A DNA stretch of 64,000 nt from Thiocystis minor (GCF_016653465.1 NZ_NHSQ01000157.1:46409-110408); one strand, 5' to 3'; shown: positions 45,931 through 57,952, counted from the stretch's first letter. Made by a program: numbers and translations. Notes: generated from the sequence alone by a model not told the origin.

Positions 45931-45964
45931 GCGGCGCGGCGGAGGCACGGCTTCCGCGCGCCGC
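45931..45964 (+). terminator. GC-rich hairpin between rpsB and tsf (attenuator-like)
   Basis: GCGGCGCGGCGGA (45931-45943) pairs with TCCGCGCGCCGC (45953-45964) with one bulge. It begins six bases after the rpsB stop codon. No T-tract follows. In E. coli a partial terminator lies at the same place, so an attenuating role is reasonable. Confidence 0.4.
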
Positions 45965-46057
45965 CCCTGGTGGATTCCTGGCATGCTCTCGCACGCGGGG
46001 ATTCCGTCTCAGATCAATTTCGAAATACGCCCGTCGCGGGGCGGAGGTAGTTTAGAC

Positions 46058-46945
46058 ATGGCGATTTCAGCCGCAATGGTCAAGGAACTGCGCGAACGCA
46101 CCGGCGTTGGCATGATGGAGTGCAAGACCGCACTCGTCGAAGCGAATGGCGACATCGAGGCCGCGATCGAAGCGATGCGCAAATCCGGCCAGGCACGGGC
46201 CGCGAAAAAATCCGGTCGCACCGCGGCCGAGGGCGTGGTCGTGATCCAGATCGCCGAGAATCGCAGGCACGGCGTCATGGTCGAGATCAACTGCGAGACC
46301 GATTTCGTGGGCAAGGACGCGGGTTTCCAGTCCTTCGCCGAGGCCGTCGCCGCCACGGCGCTGGCCAGCCCGGTCAAGGATGCCGCCGAACTGGCCGTGC
46401 AGCCGCTGATCGGCGATCCATCGATCACTGTCGACGCGGCGCGCGAGGCGCTGATCGCCAAGATCGGCGAGAATATTCAGGTGCGTCGTCTGCTCCGCTT
46501 CGATGGCGTCGAGGGTGCGTTGTACAGCTACCGTCATGGCGTGCGGATCGGCGTGGTCGTGGCCTTGGAGGGTGGCGACGAGTCGCTCGGTCGCGACATC
46601 GCGATGCACGTCGCGGCGAGCAACCCGCTGTGCCTCAGCGCCGAGCAAGTGCCGGCGGAGACCCTTGCGAAAGAAAAGGAAATCTTCAAGGCGCAGTCGC
46701 TCGACAGCGGCAAGCCCGAGGCGATCGTCGACAAGATGATCGAAGGGCGCATGCGCAAGTATCTTGAGGAAGTCACTTTGCTCGGACAGCCGTTCGTCAA
46801 GGATCCGGAACAATCCGTCGAGAAGCTGTTGAAGAAAGCTGGCGCGCGGGTGCTGGCCTTCTCGCGGGTCGAGGTGGGCGAGGGGATCGAGAAAAAGACC
46901 GAGAACTTCGCCGAAGAGGTGATGGCCCAGGTTCGCGGTAGCTGA
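46058..46945 (+). CDS. tsf: Elongation factor Ts
   Basis: EF-Ts exchanges GDP for GTP on EF-Tu. The product has 295 residues: [40 protein letters not shown], then the TDFV box in [20 protein letters not shown] and the C-terminal domain ending with VARVEVGEG-like [31 protein letters not shown] site lies before the ATG at 46058. Confidence 0.97.
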   Translation: MAISAAMVKELRERTGVGMMECKTALVEANGDIEAAIEAMRKSGQARAAKKSGRTAAEGVVVIQIAENRRHGVMVEINCETDFVGKDAGFQSFAEAVAATALASPVKDAAELAVQPLIGDPSITVDAAREALIAKIGENIQVRRLLRFDGVEGALYSYRHGVRIGVVVALEGGDESLGRDIAMHVAASNPLCLSAEQVPAETLAKEKEIFKAQSLDSGKPEAIVDKMIEGRMRKYLEEVTLLGQPFVKDPEQSVEKLLKKAGARVLAFSRVEVGEGIEKKTENFAEEVMAQVRGS

Positions 46946-47000
46946 GCCGTCGCGGTCTCCTGCTTCCTTTCACGATCAAGTCGCGCCGAGGTCCACGTCC

Positions 47001-47723
47001 ATGTCGAGTCCAGTCTATCGACGCATCCTGCTCAAGCTCAGCGGCGAGGCGCTGATGGGTTCGGGCACGGAGGGGATCGATCCGGATATCCTCGAACGCT
47101 ATGCGCGTGAGGTGCGCGACTTGGCCGCGACGGGGTTGCAGGTGGCATTAGTCATCGGCGGGGGCAATCTTTTTCGCGGCGCGGGTCTTGCCGCCAGAGG
47201 CATGGATCGGGTGACCGGCGACCACATGGGCATGCTGGCCACCGTCATGAACGCGCTGGCGATGCGGGATGTGCTGGAGCGGCTCGCGGTCGAGACGCGC
47301 GTGATGTCGGCCCTGAAGATTGCTCAGGTCTGCGAGGACTATGATCGCCGCCGTGCCATGCGCCATCTCGACCAGGGGCGCGTCACCCTCTTCGCGGCGG
47401 GAACTGGAAACCCCTTTTTCACCACGGACTCGGCGGCCAGCCTGCGGGCGATCGAGATTGGGGCCGATCTGCTGATCAAGGCCACGAAGGTCGACGGCAT
47501 CTATTCGGCCGACCCCATCCAGGATCCGTCCGCGACCTTCTACCGCCGGATCAGCTACGATCAGGTGCTCCATGAGGGCTTGACGGTGATGGATACCACG
47601 GCCATCGTCTTGTGCCGGGACCATGGAATGCCCTTGCGTGTCATCAATATCAACGAACCAGGCGCCTTGCAGCGATTGATCCGCGGCGAAGAGATCGGGT
47701 CGCTGGTCGTCAGCGGGAACTAA
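47001..47723 (+). CDS. pyrH: UMP kinase
   Basis: This amino-acid-kinase-fold enzyme phosphorylates UMP to UDP and is typically activated by GTP and inhibited by UTP. The product has 240 residues with [27 protein letters not shown], the [13 protein letters not shown] segment, and the [14 protein letters not shown] and TIDTTA-type ([10 protein letters not shown]) phrases of PyrH. It lies 55 bases after tsf and ends one base before frr. Confidence 0.97.
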   Translation: MSSPVYRRILLKLSGEALMGSGTEGIDPDILERYAREVRDLAATGLQVALVIGGGNLFRGAGLAARGMDRVTGDHMGMLATVMNALAMRDVLERLAVETRVMSALKIAQVCEDYDRRRAMRHLDQGRVTLFAAGTGNPFFTTDSAASLRAIEIGADLLIKATKVDGIYSADPIQDPSATFYRRISYDQVLHEGLTVMDTTAIVLCRDHGMPLRVININEPGALQRLIRGEEIGSLVVSGN

Positions 47724-47724
47724 C

Positions 47725-48282
47725 ATGATCGACGATATCAAGAAAGACGCGGCGGACCGCATGGGCAAGAGTGTCGAGTCGCTCTCCCATGAACTCGCCA
47801 AGATTCGTACCGGGCGCGCCCATCCGTCGCTGCTCGACCATATCATGGTCTCCTATTACGGCTCGGAGATGCCGATCCGGCAGGTCGCCAACGTCAATGC
47901 CGAGGATGCGCGCACCCTCGCCGTGGTGCCCTGGGAAAAGAACATGGTGCAGGCCATCGAAAAGGCCATCATGCAGTCGGACCTGGGCCTCAATCCCAAT
48001 ACCGCCGGAACCGTCATCCGCGTTCCCATGCCGGCCCTGACCGAGGAGCGGCGGCGGGATCTGATCAAGGTCGCCCGCAACGAGGCGGAACAGGCGCGCG
48101 TGGCGGTGCGCAACATCCGTCGCGATGCCAATCATGAACTCAAGGAACTGGTCAAGGAAAAGATGATCTCCGAGGATGACGAGCGGCGCGGGCAGGAGAT
48201 TGTGCAGAAACTGACCGATCAGTACATCAAGGATGTCGATACGGTGCTGGCGGAGAAAGAGCAAGATCTGATGTCGATTTAA
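47725..48282 (+). CDS. frr: Ribosome recycling factor
   Basis: RRF with EF-G splits post-termination ribosomes. The product has 185 residues, the normal length: [80 protein letters not shown]. It starts at ATG 47725, one base after pyrH. Confidence 0.97.
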   Translation: MIDDIKKDAADRMGKSVESLSHELAKIRTGRAHPSLLDHIMVSYYGSEMPIRQVANVNAEDARTLAVVPWEKNMVQAIEKAIMQSDLGLNPNTAGTVIRVPMPALTEERRRDLIKVARNEAEQARVAVRNIRRDANHELKELVKEKMISEDDERRGQEIVQKLTDQYIKDVDTVLAEKEQDLMSI

Positions 48283-48288
48283 GACCGC

Positions 48289-49104
48289 TTGGCCGATCCG
48301 ATTCAGACCCTCGTGAATACCGTAACGCCCGCCGTTCTTGCCATTGATCCGCACCGTTCCGTCCCCCGGCATGTCGCGATCATCATGGATGGCAACGGCC
48401 GCTGGGCCAAGCTGCGCGGTCGTCCTCGCACCGCCGGTCATCGCGAGGGCGTCAAGAGCGTGCGCGCGGTGGTCGAGGAATGCGTACGCCGCGGCATCGA
48501 CACCCTGACGCTCTTCGCTTTCAGCAGCGAGAACTGGCAGCGCCCGCGTGCCGAGGTCAACATTCTCATGGAGCTGTTCATGACCGCCCTGCGCGGCGAA
48601 GTCAAACGCCTGAACGAGAATGATGTGCGCCTGCGCATCATCGGCGAGCGAGGCGCCTTTTCCGAGAAACTTCAGCGTCGCATCCGCGACGCTGAGACGC
48701 AGACCGCGAACAACACCACCCTCAACCTGCAGGTGGCCGCCAACTATGGCGGGCGCTGGGATATCGCTCAGGCCGCGCGCCGACTGGCCGAGGAGGTGCG
48801 GGCCGGACGCCTGGATCCGGACGCGATCGATGAAGATGCCCTTGCGCGCCGATTGTCCTTTCCCGATCTCCCCGAGCCCGATCTCTTCATCCGCACCGGC
48901 GGAGAACAGCGTCTGAGCAATTTCGTGCTCTGGCAGTCGGCCTATGCCGAGCTGTATTTCACCGATATCCTCTGGCCGGATTTCAATGAAGCGGCATTCG
49001 GTCATGCGCTGGACGACTTCTCGCGTCGGCAGCGTCGTTTCGGTCACACCGGCGAGCAGATCGAAACCTGGAGCGCGATGGGTGCCTATGAGCGAACTGA
49101 ATAG
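48289..49104 (+). CDS. uppS: Undecaprenyl diphosphate synthase
   Basis: This cis-prenyltransferase makes the C55 lipid carrier for wall and O-antigen synthesis. The product has 271 residues with the pyrophosphate-binding HVAIIMDGNGRWAKLRGRPR, AGHREGVKS, TLFAFSSENWQRP and the C-terminal PDLFIRTGGEQRLSNFVLWQ. The frame starts with TTG at 48289, six bases after frr; a GTG at 48313 is an alternative, and there is no ATG before the conserved core. The 3' end overlaps cdsA by 17 bases. Confidence 0.95.
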   Translation: MADPIQTLVNTVTPAVLAIDPHRSVPRHVAIIMDGNGRWAKLRGRPRTAGHREGVKSVRAVVEECVRRGIDTLTLFAFSSENWQRPRAEVNILMELFMTALRGEVKRLNENDVRLRIIGERGAFSEKLQRRIRDAETQTANNTTLNLQVAANYGGRWDIAQAARRLAEEVRAGRLDPDAIDEDALARRLSFPDLPEPDLFIRTGGEQRLSNFVLWQSAYAELYFTDILWPDFNEAAFGHALDDFSRRQRRFGHTGEQIETWSAMGAYERTE

Positions 49105-49933
49105 CACCCTGCGGGCGGCCAGCAGTCTGCAGCGCCGCACCTTCACCGCGTTCCTGCTGGGACCGCTGGTCATCGCCGTCATCCTGTGGTTGCCAACCCC
49201 CGCGTTTGCCCTGTTCTTCACCGTGGCGCTCCTGCTCGCGGCCTGGGAGTGGTGCGCGCTGGCCGGTCTTCGCCAGACCCCGCCTCGGGTCGCCTATCTG
49301 GCCGTCATGGCGGCCTGCATGGGCCTGTTCTGGGTGCGGCCCGATTGGTCGCTCTGGTTGTTCGGCGTCAGTCTCCTGTTCTGGACCATCCAGGCAATCC
49401 GGCTGTCGCGCGTGCGTCGGATCGAACCGGTCGCGGGATTTCAGCCGCGGCTGTTGCCGATCGGTCTGCTGGTCCTGGTGGCACCCTGGGCGGCCTTGGT
49501 CGAGCTGCATCGCGTTCCCGAACTCGGACCCGGTCTGGTGCTGTTCCTGATGATCCTGATCTGGACCGCCGATTCCATGGCCTATTTTGTCGGGCGTCGC
49601 TGGGGTCGGGCCAAGCTCGCGCCCGTGGTGAGTCCTGGCAAGACGCGCGTTGGCGTCTACGGGGCTATCCTTGGGGCCATGATCTGCGGTCTGGCCTTTT
49701 CCTGGTTCCAGTCGCTCGGCGTTCCCGAGACGCTTCGGATTCTGGCGATCTGTGGCCTGTCGGCCTTGATGTCGGTCGTTGGGGATCTGTACGAGAGTCT
49801 CCTGAAACGCCGTCGCGGGGTGAAGGATTCCAGTCATCTGTTGCCCGGTCATGGCGGTCTGCTCGACCGCATCGACAGCCTGACCGCGGCGGCCCCCTTC
49901 TTTGCCCTGGGCATGGCCTGGGTCATCACTTGA
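49088..49933 (+). CDS. cdsA: Phosphatidate cytidylyltransferase
   Basis: CdsA makes CDP-diacylglycerol from phosphatidate and CTP, the entry to bacterial phospholipids. The product has 281 residues with about eight membrane helices and the C-terminal signature S-x-x-KR...[60 protein letters not shown] and SPGKTRVG are also conserved. Start ATG 49088 lies within the end of uppS; the longer frame from 48944 is not supported. Confidence 0.95.
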   Translation: MSELNSTLRAASSLQRRTFTAFLLGPLVIAVILWLPTPAFALFFTVALLLAAWEWCALAGLRQTPPRVAYLAVMAACMGLFWVRPDWSLWLFGVSLLFWTIQAIRLSRVRRIEPVAGFQPRLLPIGLLVLVAPWAALVELHRVPELGPGLVLFLMILIWTADSMAYFVGRRWGRAKLAPVVSPGKTRVGVYGAILGAMICGLAFSWFQSLGVPETLRILAICGLSALMSVVGDLYESLLKRRRGVKDSSHLLPGHGGLLDRIDSLTAAAPFFALGMAWVIT

Positions 49934-49943
49934 CCGGAGTAGC

Positions 49944-51134
49944 ATGGTGAAAGGCGTAACCGTACTGGGTTCGACAGGCTCCGTGGGCGTGAGTACGCTC
50001 GATGTGCTGGCACGGCACTCGGATCGTTTTCGGGCCGTGGCCTTGACCGCGCATCGGGATGCCGAGCGCATGGCCGAGCAGTGTCGCCTGCATTGTCCCG
50101 AGGTTGCCGTGATGGTGGATCCGGACGCGGCCGCGCGGCTGCGGGATCTGCTGGCGGACATGCCGAAGCGCCCGGAGATTCTCTCCGGCGTCGAGGGGCT
50201 TGAACAGGTCTCGGCGATGCCTAGCGCGGATTACGTGATGGCGGCGATCGTCGGCGCGGCCGGCCTGCGTCCGACGCTTGCGGCGGCGCGCGCGGGCAAG
50301 CGGGTGATGCTGGCCAATAAGGAGTCGCTGGTGGTCGCCGGTGCCCTGCTGATGCAGGCCGTGGCCGAGAGCGGCGCCGAACTGCTGCCCATCGACAGCG
50401 AACATAACGCCATCTTTCAGTGCCTGCCGCCCAATTTCAGTACCGGACTCGCGGCGGTGGGCGTGGAGCGTATCCTGCTCACCGCCTCGGGCGGACCGCT
50501 GCGCGACTGGCCGATCGAGCGCCTGGCCGCCGTCACTCCGGAGCAGGCCTGCGCCCATCCGACCTGGGTCATGGGCCGCAAGATTTCGGTCGATTCCGCC
50601 ACTATGATGAACAAGGGACTGGAGGTCATCGAGGCCTGCTGGCTGTTCGGGACCGATACCGACCACATCCAGGTCGTGGTGCACCCGCAGAGCGTGATTC
50701 ATTCGCTCGTCCAGTACCAGGACGGTTCGGTGCTGGCGCAACTCGGGAACCCGGATATGCGCACGCCCATCGCGCATGCGCTGGCCTGGCCGGAGCGACT
50801 CGCGTCGGGCGTCGCCCCGCTCGATCTGTTCGCGGTCGGTCGTCTCGATTTTCAGGCGCCCGATCTGCTGCGTTTCCCCTGTCTCGCGCTGGCCTTTCAG
50901 GCGGCCCGCCATGGCGGGATTGCGCCGGCCGTCCTGAATGCCGCCAACGAGATCGCGGTGGCGGCATTCCTTGATGGGCGCATCGATCTGCCGGGTATTG
51001 CGGCGGTGGTGGGCGAGACGCTGGACGCGCTGCCCGACGAAAGGGTTGAGGGCCAGGGGGTCGAGTTTCTGCTGGATGTCGACCGTCGCGCCCGCGAGTG
51101 CGCGGAACAATTGGTGCGAACGCGGGTCATCTAA
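49944..51134 (+). CDS. dxr: 1-deoxy-D-xylulose 5-phosphate reductoisomerase
   Basis: Dxr converts DXP to MEP with NADPH, the committed step of the MEP isoprenoid route. The product has 396 residues: nucleotide-binding [20 protein letters not shown], then [27 protein letters not shown] and the metal and substrate region [44 protein letters not shown] site lies before ATG 49944. Its position after cdsA matches Pseudomonas order; in E. coli it precedes uppS. Confidence 0.96.
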   Translation: MVKGVTVLGSTGSVGVSTLDVLARHSDRFRAVALTAHRDAERMAEQCRLHCPEVAVMVDPDAAARLRDLLADMPKRPEILSGVEGLEQVSAMPSADYVMAAIVGAAGLRPTLAAARAGKRVMLANKESLVVAGALLMQAVAESGAELLPIDSEHNAIFQCLPPNFSTGLAAVGVERILLTASGGPLRDWPIERLAAVTPEQACAHPTWVMGRKISVDSATMMNKGLEVIEACWLFGTDTDHIQVVVHPQSVIHSLVQYQDGSVLAQLGNPDMRTPIAHALAWPERLASGVAPLDLFAVGRLDFQAPDLLRFPCLALAFQAARHGGIAPAVLNAANEIAVAAFLDGRIDLPGIAAVVGETLDALPDERVEGQGVEFLLDVDRRARECAEQLVRTRVI

Positions 51135-51139
51135 AAGCG

Positions 51140-52504
51140 ATGGAAATTCTCTTTACAATCGCTTCCTTCATCGTGGCGCTGGCGATTTTGATCGCGGTCC
51201 ACGAATTCGGGCATTTTTGGGTCGCCCGCCGGGTGGGCGTCAAGGTGCTGCGGTTTTCGATCGGTTTCGGAACACCGCTGCTGCGCTGGCAGAGTCGGCG
51301 CGACGAGACCGAGTATGTCCTCGCCGCGATTCCGCTCGGCGGCTACGTCACAATGCTTGACGAACGCGAGGAGGAGGTTCCCGAGAACCAGTTGGATCGG
51401 GCCTTCAATCGCCAACCCTTGTGGAAGCGGTCGGCCATCGTCGTCGCGGGTCCGCTGTTCAATCTGCTGTTCGCCATCCTGGCCTACTGGGCCATCTTCA
51501 GCGTCGGCGATACCGGCCTAAAGCCCGTCATCGGCGTGGTTGCGCCGCAATCGATCGCCGCCGAGTCGGGGTTCCAGTCCGGCGACGAACTGCTCCTGAT
51601 CGGCAACCGCCCCGCGCGCAGTTGGGAGACGGCTGTTTTCGCCTTCGCGGTCGAGGCGATGGAGGGGCAGGATCTGCTCATCAGGGTGCGTGACGCGAGC
51701 GGCCAGACACGCGAGCGCTGGATCCCCGAGCAGGCGCTTGCCGGTTTGGCCGAGGAACCCGATCTATTGGGTCGACTCGGTTTGGAGGCACGTCGTCCTC
51801 GCCTGCCCCCGATCATCGGGGAACTCGTGCCCGGAGAACCGGCCCAGCGCGCCGGGCTTGAGGTTGGCGACCGTCTGGTCGCCGCCGACGGCAGCCCGAT
51901 CGATGTCTGGCAGGATTGGGTGACCCTGGTGCGCGAGCGCGCGGGCCAGCGCATTTTAGTTGAAGTCGAGCGCGGCGATGGCTCGCTTCAGGAGCTCTCG
52001 ATCACCCCGCAATCGACGGAGATCGATGGCAAGGCGGTCGGACGGATTGGGGCTGGCGTCCTGGTGCCCGATGGCGTGATGGACGACTACCGTGTCCTGG
52101 TGCGTTACGGGCCGGTCGAGGCCTTGGGACAGGCGGTCGGCAAGACCCTGGACATGAGCGTGATGATGCTGCGGGTCATGGGTCGCATGTTGGTTGGCGA
52201 TGCCTCGGTGCGCAATCTCAGCGGCCCGATCACTATCGCGGAAGTCGCGGGGCAAACCGCGAGTTCCGGTCTCCTTGCCTTCGTGAAATTCCTGGCCGTG
52301 GTCAGCATCAGCCTGGGTGTCTTGAATCTGCTGCCGATCCCCGTGCTCGATGGCGGCCACCTGTTTTATTTTCTGATCGAGTGGATCAAAGGCAGTCCCG
52401 TGTCCGAACAGGTCCAGCTTCAGGGACAAAAGGTCGGCTTTATCCTGCTCGCGGCGCTGATGTCGCTCGCCTTCTACGCGGACATCTCCCGGCTATTGGG
52501 CTAA
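51140..52504 (+). CDS. rseP: RIP metalloprotease RseP
   Basis: RseP is an inner-membrane site-2 protease that cuts anti-sigma factor RseA and signal peptide remnants. The product has 454 residues and four membrane helices. The zinc motif HEFGH is at residues 21-25 in the first helix, and the third ligand is in [20 protein letters not shown] near the C-terminus. Two PDZ domains (about 115-190 and 200-300, the second starting [20 protein letters not shown]) face the periplasm. ATG 51140 lies five bases after dxr. Confidence 0.95.
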   Translation: MEILFTIASFIVALAILIAVHEFGHFWVARRVGVKVLRFSIGFGTPLLRWQSRRDETEYVLAAIPLGGYVTMLDEREEEVPENQLDRAFNRQPLWKRSAIVVAGPLFNLLFAILAYWAIFSVGDTGLKPVIGVVAPQSIAAESGFQSGDELLLIGNRPARSWETAVFAFAVEAMEGQDLLIRVRDASGQTRERWIPEQALAGLAEEPDLLGRLGLEARRPRLPPIIGELVPGEPAQRAGLEVGDRLVAADGSPIDVWQDWVTLVRERAGQRILVEVERGDGSLQELSITPQSTEIDGKAVGRIGAGVLVPDGVMDDYRVLVRYGPVEALGQAVGKTLDMSVMMLRVMGRMLVGDASVRNLSGPITIAEVAGQTASSGLLAFVKFLAVVSISLGVLNLLPIPVLDGGHLFYFLIEWIKGSPVSEQVQLQGQKVGFILLAALMSLAFYADISRLLG

Positions 52505-52583
52505 GCCCTGTTGTTCCCTTATACTACTGCCCCTTGGATGCCGACTGCGTGGCAGATTTCGGCCTGATCGAGGGGAACCCGTC

Positions 52584-54914
52584 TTGCGCGCAATAGCTCA
52601 GATTTTTCGCGGTGGTGTCAGGCAATGGTTGTTGCTGCCCATCGTTCTGGTTTCAATGCACCAGCCCGCCGCTGCCGCGGTCTTCCAGGTATCCGATATT
52701 CGGGTCGAGGGACTCCAGCGGATCGCGCCCGGCACTGTCTTCAACTATCTCCCGGTTCAGGTCGGCGATACCGTTGGCGAGGACGTCACCGGCGGGATCA
52801 TTCGTGCACTCTACAAGACCGGATTCTTCGACGATGTGCGTGTCGAACGCGATGGCAGCGTGCTGGTGCTGTGGGTCCGCGAACGCCCCGCGATCGCCGA
52901 GATCAAGATTACCGGAAACAAGGATATCGAAACCGAGGCACTTAGCAATGCACTGGCGGATATCGGGCTCAAGGAAGGGCGGGTTTTCAATCGTTCGGTC
53001 CTCGATCGGATCGAGCAGGAACTGGAACGTCAGTATTTCGCGCGCGGGAAATACGGCGTACTCATCCAGTCCACGGTTTCCCCCCTCGAGCGCAATCGGG
53101 TTGCCGTCAATATCGAAGTGATCGAGGGACTCACCGCCCGAATCAAGCAGATCAATCTGATCGGCAATCAAGCGTTCACGACGAAGGAACTGAGCAAGCA
53201 GTTCGAACTTGGACCGACCAGTTGGAATTCGTTCTACTCCAAAAACGATCAGTATTCGAAGCAAAAACTTGCGGGGGATCTGGAAACCCTGCGCTCGTTT
53301 TATCTGGATCGCGGCTACATCAAATTCGACATCAAGTCGACCCAGGTCTCGATCAGCGCCGACCGGAAAGAGATCTATATCACGGTGGTCATCGAGGAAG
53401 GCGTGCCCTTTACCATCAGCGATATCAAACTCGCCGGCGAGCCATCCGTCCCCGCGGCCCAGTTGTTTCCGCTGATCCACCTCAAGCGCGGCGACTTTTT
53501 TTCGCGCAAGGCGACGACTGAGAGCGCCGAGCGTATCTCAGGCCTGCTCGGCGATGAGGGCTATGCCTTCGCGAATGTGAATACGGTCCCGGAAATCGAC
53601 GAGTCGGCCAAGACAGTCGCCGTGACCTTTTTCGTCGATTCCGGAAAGCGTGTCTATGTGCGCAGGGTCAACATGAAAGGCAATACGCGCACCCGCGACG
53701 AGGTGTTGCGACGAGAGATGCGCCAACTGGAAACCGCGTGGTTTTCGGCCGAATTGGTGCGTAAATCGCGTGAACGACTCCAGCGTCTGGGCTATTTCGA
53801 CGATGTTTCCATTGAAACGCCAGCAGTCCCAGGCTCGGCGGACCAAGTCGACGTCGACGTTTCAGTCAAGGAAAAGCCGGCTGGAAATCTTGCGGCCGGC
53901 GTTGGTTTTTCTCAGTCGCAGGGCATCCTCCTGAATGCCAGCGTGACGCAAAATAATTTTCTGGGCACCGGAAAGCGTGTGTCGATGGCCTTGAATACCA
54001 GCTCGGCCACCCGTCTTTATCAGCTTGGCTATGTCAATCCCTACTACACCATCGACGGCATCAGTCGTGGGTTTAACCTGTCGTATCGCGAAACCGATTT
54101 CGATGAGTTGATCGGTGCCGATTATTCGGCCAATGTGGGTGTGGCAGGAATGAACTTTGGTTTGCCAATCTCGGATACGAGTCGCGCCGGGCTCGGCTTT
54201 CGCTATCAATACACGGATTTCACCGCCGGGTTTTCAGAGATTGCACAGGAGTTCGTCGAGCAGAACGGAAATACGTTCAACGATTTCTTTCTCTCCGCGA
54301 ATTACACGAATGATTCCCGCGATACAGCGATCTTTCCGACCCGCGGTGGATTACGAACCGTCTTTGCCGAGGTCGCGGTTCCAGGCAGCGATCTTCAATA
54401 CTACAAGATCAATTATCAGGAACAGCGTTACGTCCCGTTGACATCGCGCTTTATCTTTTCGCTAAGTGGCGATGTCGCCTATGGCGACGGCTATGGCGAT
54501 ACCGACTACCTGCCGTTTTTCGAAAATTTCTACGCTGGCGGGCCACGTTCAGTGCGCGGCTGGGTTGCCAATTCACTTGGGCCACGTGAAATCGGCACTG
54601 ACGATCCTGTCGGCGGCAACCTGAAATTGGCCGGCAGCGTCGAGTTGTTTGCGCCCGCTCCAATTGGAGGGGATTTCGAAAAAACGCTGCGACTTGGGCT
54701 CTTCCTCGACTTCGGAACGGTCTGGATGATGGACGAGACGGATCTCCTGACCTCGACCGGATTTGACTTGGGCGATCTGCGCTATTCGACCGGTCTTTCC
54801 GCGACTTGGCTGTCCCCCGTGGGTGCGCTTTCGATTAGTTTTGCGTATCCACTCAATGAAGAGGACGGCGACGATACCCAGGTGTTTCAGTTTGGATTCG
54901 GGCAAACCTTCTGA
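52584..54914 (+). CDS. bamA: Outer membrane protein assembly factor BamA
   Basis: BamA is the core of the complex that inserts beta-barrel proteins into the outer membrane. The product has 776 residues: a signal peptide (about 1-32, ending PAAAA), five POTRA domains (about 33-425, starting [20 protein letters not shown]), and a 16-strand barrel ending in Phe (FQFGFGQTF). The conserved loop-6 motif is present as GGPRSVRGW. The start is TTG at 52584 behind AGGGGAACCC; no ATG occurs before the signal peptide. Confidence 0.96.
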   Translation: MRAIAQIFRGGVRQWLLLPIVLVSMHQPAAAAVFQVSDIRVEGLQRIAPGTVFNYLPVQVGDTVGEDVTGGIIRALYKTGFFDDVRVERDGSVLVLWVRERPAIAEIKITGNKDIETEALSNALADIGLKEGRVFNRSVLDRIEQELERQYFARGKYGVLIQSTVSPLERNRVAVNIEVIEGLTARIKQINLIGNQAFTTKELSKQFELGPTSWNSFYSKNDQYSKQKLAGDLETLRSFYLDRGYIKFDIKSTQVSISADRKEIYITVVIEEGVPFTISDIKLAGEPSVPAAQLFPLIHLKRGDFFSRKATTESAERISGLLGDEGYAFANVNTVPEIDESAKTVAVTFFVDSGKRVYVRRVNMKGNTRTRDEVLRREMRQLETAWFSAELVRKSRERLQRLGYFDDVSIETPAVPGSADQVDVDVSVKEKPAGNLAAGVGFSQSQGILLNASVTQNNFLGTGKRVSMALNTSSATRLYQLGYVNPYYTIDGISRGFNLSYRETDFDELIGADYSANVGVAGMNFGLPISDTSRAGLGFRYQYTDFTAGFSEIAQEFVEQNGNTFNDFFLSANYTNDSRDTAIFPTRGGLRTVFAEVAVPGSDLQYYKINYQEQRYVPLTSRFIFSLSGDVAYGDGYGDTDYLPFFENFYAGGPRSVRGWVANSLGPREIGTDDPVGGNLKLAGSVELFAPAPIGGDFEKTLRLGLFLDFGTVWMMDETDLLTSTGFDLGDLRYSTGLSATWLSPVGALSISFAYPLNEEDGDDTQVFQFGFGQTF

Positions 54915-54917
54915 AAA

Positions 54918-55451
54918 ATGGGGTCGCGCGTGAAAATTCGAGTCGTCTCTACCTTGCTCGTGTTGACGGGTTTTGTGTATCAAGCGAGCGCTGCTCCCGA
55001 TTATCGCATTGCCGTCGTGGATCCGAATCGGGTGGTCGAACAGTCCCCTCAGTACGAAGCCGCGCGCGATTCATTGCAACGCGAGGTCGAGGACCGCGAA
55101 CGCGCCCTGCGTGATCAGCAGGAGCAGATCTCGTCCTTGCAGAGTAAGCTCGAACGCGATGGCGCCTTGATGAGCGAAAGCGAAATTCAGCGCCTGCAAA
55201 ATGATATTCGCAGCCGGAGTCGTAAACTGAAGTACGCTCGCGATGAATTTCAGGAAGATTTTGCGTTACGCCAAAATGAGCTGCGGGCCAAGCTTGGTCG
55301 TCAGGTGAAAGAAGTGATCGTCGAGTTGGCCAAGGAGCAGAAGATCGACTTGATTATCAGCGAAGGACTTGTCTACTCCGATCCTCGCATCGATATCTCC
55401 GATCTTGTCATCGAGCGCTTGAAACAAGAATTTAAACCGCGCCAAGACTGA
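54918..55451 (+). CDS. skp: Periplasmic chaperone Skp (OmpH family)
   Basis: Skp trimers hold unfolded outer-membrane proteins during transit to BamA. The product has 177 residues: a signal peptide (to QASAA), IAVVDPNRVVEQSPQYEAAR, a long coiled coil (about 45-125, RERALRDQQEQISSLQSKLE) and the C-terminal strand region (KIDLIISEGLVYSDPRIDIS). ATG 54918 starts three bases after bamA; GTG 54930 is an alternative. Confidence 0.93.
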   Translation: MGSRVKIRVVSTLLVLTGFVYQASAAPDYRIAVVDPNRVVEQSPQYEAARDSLQREVEDRERALRDQQEQISSLQSKLERDGALMSESEIQRLQNDIRSRSRKLKYARDEFQEDFALRQNELRAKLGRQVKEVIVELAKEQKIDLIISEGLVYSDPRIDISDLVIERLKQEFKPRQD

Positions 55452-55580
55452 TTCGCGTTGCTTCGAGTGAAACGGCTTCGCCGTTCGCGAGCGCCGATCA
55501 ATGATGCGCGGTTTCATTCAGATGACCTTGAAGCGCTGGACCGGACGCCCATCGATCTGACCGTTTGGAGACCTAAACCC

Positions 55581-56627
55581 ATGGAGATCCGCCTCGGAGA
55601 ACTCTCTGCTCGACTGGGCGTGACCTTGTTGGGCGACGGCAATACCAAGGTATCCCGCGTGGCTGAATTGACGAATGCGGATGCCAGTTGTCTCGCTTTT
55701 CTCGGCGACTCCAAATACCGTCGGCATCTTGAAACCACGGCCGCGGGTGCGGTGATCTTGTCGGAAGCCGACGCGGACTCCATGCCGATGCCGGTCTTGC
55801 TGAGCGACAATCCCTATTTGACCTTTGCCAGGGCGGCGCGAATTCTTCACCCTGATTCGCCGGTCATTGGGGGCAGGCATCCGAGTGCGGCGATCCATCC
55901 CGATGCACAGGTCGACCCAACCGCCTGGATCGGTCCACTGGTCGTCCTGGAGGCCGGTGTTGTGGTCGGCCCGCGGGTGTTTATCGGGCCGGGCTGCATT
56001 CTTGGCGAAGGAGTTCGAGTCGACGAGGAGAGTCGTTTGATTGCCCGGGTAACGCTGTGCGCCGGTGCCCTGGTGGGCAAACGGGCGCTCCTACATCCCG
56101 GCGCGGTGATCGGTCGTGAAGGCTTCGGTTTCGCACGCGACGGCGAGCGCTGGATCCGCATTCCGCAGGTCGGACGAGCGGTGTTGGGCGACGATGTCGA
56201 AATCGGTGCCAATACCGCGGTCGACCGTGGCACGCTCGGCGATACGGTGATCGGGAACGGCGTCAAACTGGATAATCACATTCAGATCGGACACAACGTC
56301 GAAATTGGCGACCATACCGCCATCGCGGCGAATACAGGGGTCTCCGGTTCGACGCGAATCGGCCGCAATTGCACCATTGCCGGAGCCGTGGGGATCGCTG
56401 GACACCTGGAGATCGGTGACAACGTGCACTTCACCGGCATGGCCATGGTCACCCGCTCCTTCCCCGAGCCTGGCTCCTACAGCAGCGGAATACCGGCGAT
56501 GCCAAGCGCGGAATGGCGACGCAACGTGGCGCGTTTCAGGCACCTTGACGACCTGACGCGCCGATTGAAACATCTTGAGTCAGTAATCGAAACGATGAAA
56601 AAAACAACTGAGCGGGGGAATTCCTAA
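55581..56627 (+). CDS. lpxD: UDP-3-O-(3-hydroxyacyl)glucosamine N-acyltransferase
   Basis: LpxD performs the third step of lipid A synthesis. The product has 348 residues: the N-terminal uridine-binding domain ([36 protein letters not shown]) is followed by a left-handed beta helix of hexapeptide repeats. Catalytic-type His is in [17 protein letters not shown], and the family's [20 protein letters not shown] loop is present. A C-terminal helix ends it. Start ATG 55581 (MEIRLGELS) by family; the frame is open back to 55458. Its stop overlaps the ATG 56627 of fabZ. Confidence 0.96.
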   Translation: MEIRLGELSARLGVTLLGDGNTKVSRVAELTNADASCLAFLGDSKYRRHLETTAAGAVILSEADADSMPMPVLLSDNPYLTFARAARILHPDSPVIGGRHPSAAIHPDAQVDPTAWIGPLVVLEAGVVVGPRVFIGPGCILGEGVRVDEESRLIARVTLCAGALVGKRALLHPGAVIGREGFGFARDGERWIRIPQVGRAVLGDDVEIGANTAVDRGTLGDTVIGNGVKLDNHIQIGHNVEIGDHTAIAANTGVSGSTRIGRNCTIAGAVGIAGHLEIGDNVHFTGMAMVTRSFPEPGSYSSGIPAMPSAEWRRNVARFRHLDDLTRRLKHLESVIETMKKTTERGNS

Positions 56628-57136
56628 TGGATGGATCGCATCCTGTGCCGACCGAACTCGATCAGCAGTCTGGTCGCTCGGAGGACGTCGTGAGCACAAT
56701 GGACATCCACAAGGTGCTGAGTCTCCTGCCGCACCGCTATCCCTTCCTGTTGGTCGATAAAGTGATCGATTACAAGATCAACGATTATCTGATCGCGGTT
56801 AAAAACGTCTCGTACAACGAACCCTGTTTCACAGGGCATTTCCCGGTGCGCCCGGTCATGCCTGGGGTTCTCATTATCGAGGCCATGGCGCAGGCGACCG
56901 GTCTCCTGGCCATGGCGTCACGCCCGGAAGAGGTCGGCGACAAACTCTATTATTTCGTCGGAATCGATAAGGCCCGCTTCAAACGCCCCGTCGAACCTGG
57001 CGATCAGCTGATCATGGAAGTCAAACTCGGGCCAGTGCGCCGGGGGATCTGGAAGTTTGACGCCGAGGCGCGGGTCAACAACCACATTGTCGCGACCGCC
57101 GAAATCATGTGTACCGCACGAGATTTTACCGCTTGA
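56627..57136 (+). CDS. fabZ: 3-hydroxyacyl-ACP dehydratase FabZ
   Basis: FabZ dehydrates beta-hydroxyacyl-ACP in fatty acid elongation. The hot-dog-fold core shows [17 protein letters not shown], the catalytic His in [16 protein letters not shown] and the catalytic Glu in [13 protein letters not shown]. The frame from ATG 56627 has 169 residues, about 20 more than usual. A GTG at 56690 preceded by GGAGG would give 148 residues starting just before the conserved [13 protein letters not shown] and may be the true start. Confidence 0.95.
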   Translation: MDGSHPVPTELDQQSGRSEDVVSTMDIHKVLSLLPHRYPFLLVDKVIDYKINDYLIAVKNVSYNEPCFTGHFPVRPVMPGVLIIEAMAQATGLLAMASRPEEVGDKLYYFVGIDKARFKRPVEPGDQLIMEVKLGPVRRGIWKFDAEARVNNHIVATAEIMCTARDFTA

Positions 57137-57903
57137 TCCATCCCACCGCGGTCATCGACGCCGGGGCCGAATTGGACTCCGAGGTCGAGGTCGGTCCCTT
57201 TGCCGTGATTGGCGCGGGCGTCCAGATCGGTTCAGGAACTCGCATCGGGCCGCATGCGGTGCTGCGCGGGCCGCTGCGGATCGGCCGCGATAACCGGATC
57301 TTCCAGTTCGCCTCCATTGGCGAGGATCCGCAGGACAAGAAATATGGCGGCGAGCCGACCTGGCTTGAGATCGGCGACCGCAATCAGGTGCGCGAGTTCG
57401 TCACCCTGCATCGCGGAACCGTTCAGGATCAGGGCGTCACGCGCATCGGCGACGACAATCTCTTCATGGCCTATACCCATGTGGCGCACGATTGCCGTAT
57501 CGGCAATCAGGTGATCATGGCCAATGCCGCCTCGCTGGGGGGGCATGTCGAGATTCAGGACTGGGCGATCCTCGGCGGTTTTACCATCGTCCATCAATTT
57601 TGCCGGATCGGCACCCATGGTTTTTGTGCCATGGGTTCGGTGTTGAACAAAAACGTGCCCCCCTATGTCGTGGTCGGAGGGCATCCCGCCGAACCGCGCG
57701 GGATCAATTCGGAGGGGTTACGCCGACGCGGTTTCCCGACGGAGAGCATCCAGGCCATCAAACGCGCCTATCGGACCCTGTATATGGCCAATCTGAAACG
57801 CGACGAGGCGCTTGCGCGGATTCGCGAGATGGCTGAAACGACCCCGCAACTCGCCGTGCTGGTGGACTTTATCGCCGACAGCCAACGCAGTCTGGTGCGT
57901 TAA
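57133..57903 (+). CDS. lpxA: Acyl-ACP--UDP-N-acetylglucosamine O-acyltransferase
   Basis: LpxA catalyses the first step of lipid A synthesis. The product has 256 residues of hexapeptide-repeat beta helix plus a C-terminal helical domain. [20 protein letters not shown] starts the helix; EFVTLHRGT and the catalytic His in [19 protein letters not shown] are present, followed by [13 protein letters not shown] and [10 protein letters not shown]. The TTG at 57133 overlaps the fabZ stop (TTGA) and fits the family N-terminus; the ATG at 57109 would add eight residues. A 132-bp inverted-repeat element separates it from lpxB. Confidence 0.95.
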   Translation: MIHPTAVIDAGAELDSEVEVGPFAVIGAGVQIGSGTRIGPHAVLRGPLRIGRDNRIFQFASIGEDPQDKKYGGEPTWLEIGDRNQVREFVTLHRGTVQDQGVTRIGDDNLFMAYTHVAHDCRIGNQVIMANAASLGGHVEIQDWAILGGFTIVHQFCRIGTHGFCAMGSVLNKNVPPYVVVGGHPAEPRGINSEGLRRRGFPTESIQAIKRAYRTLYMANLKRDEALARIREMAETTPQLAVLVDFIADSQRSLVR

Positions 57904-57952
57904 TCCGACAAGCGTGGTCAGCGACCAGCCGCCAGCCGTTGTTTTGCCAATC

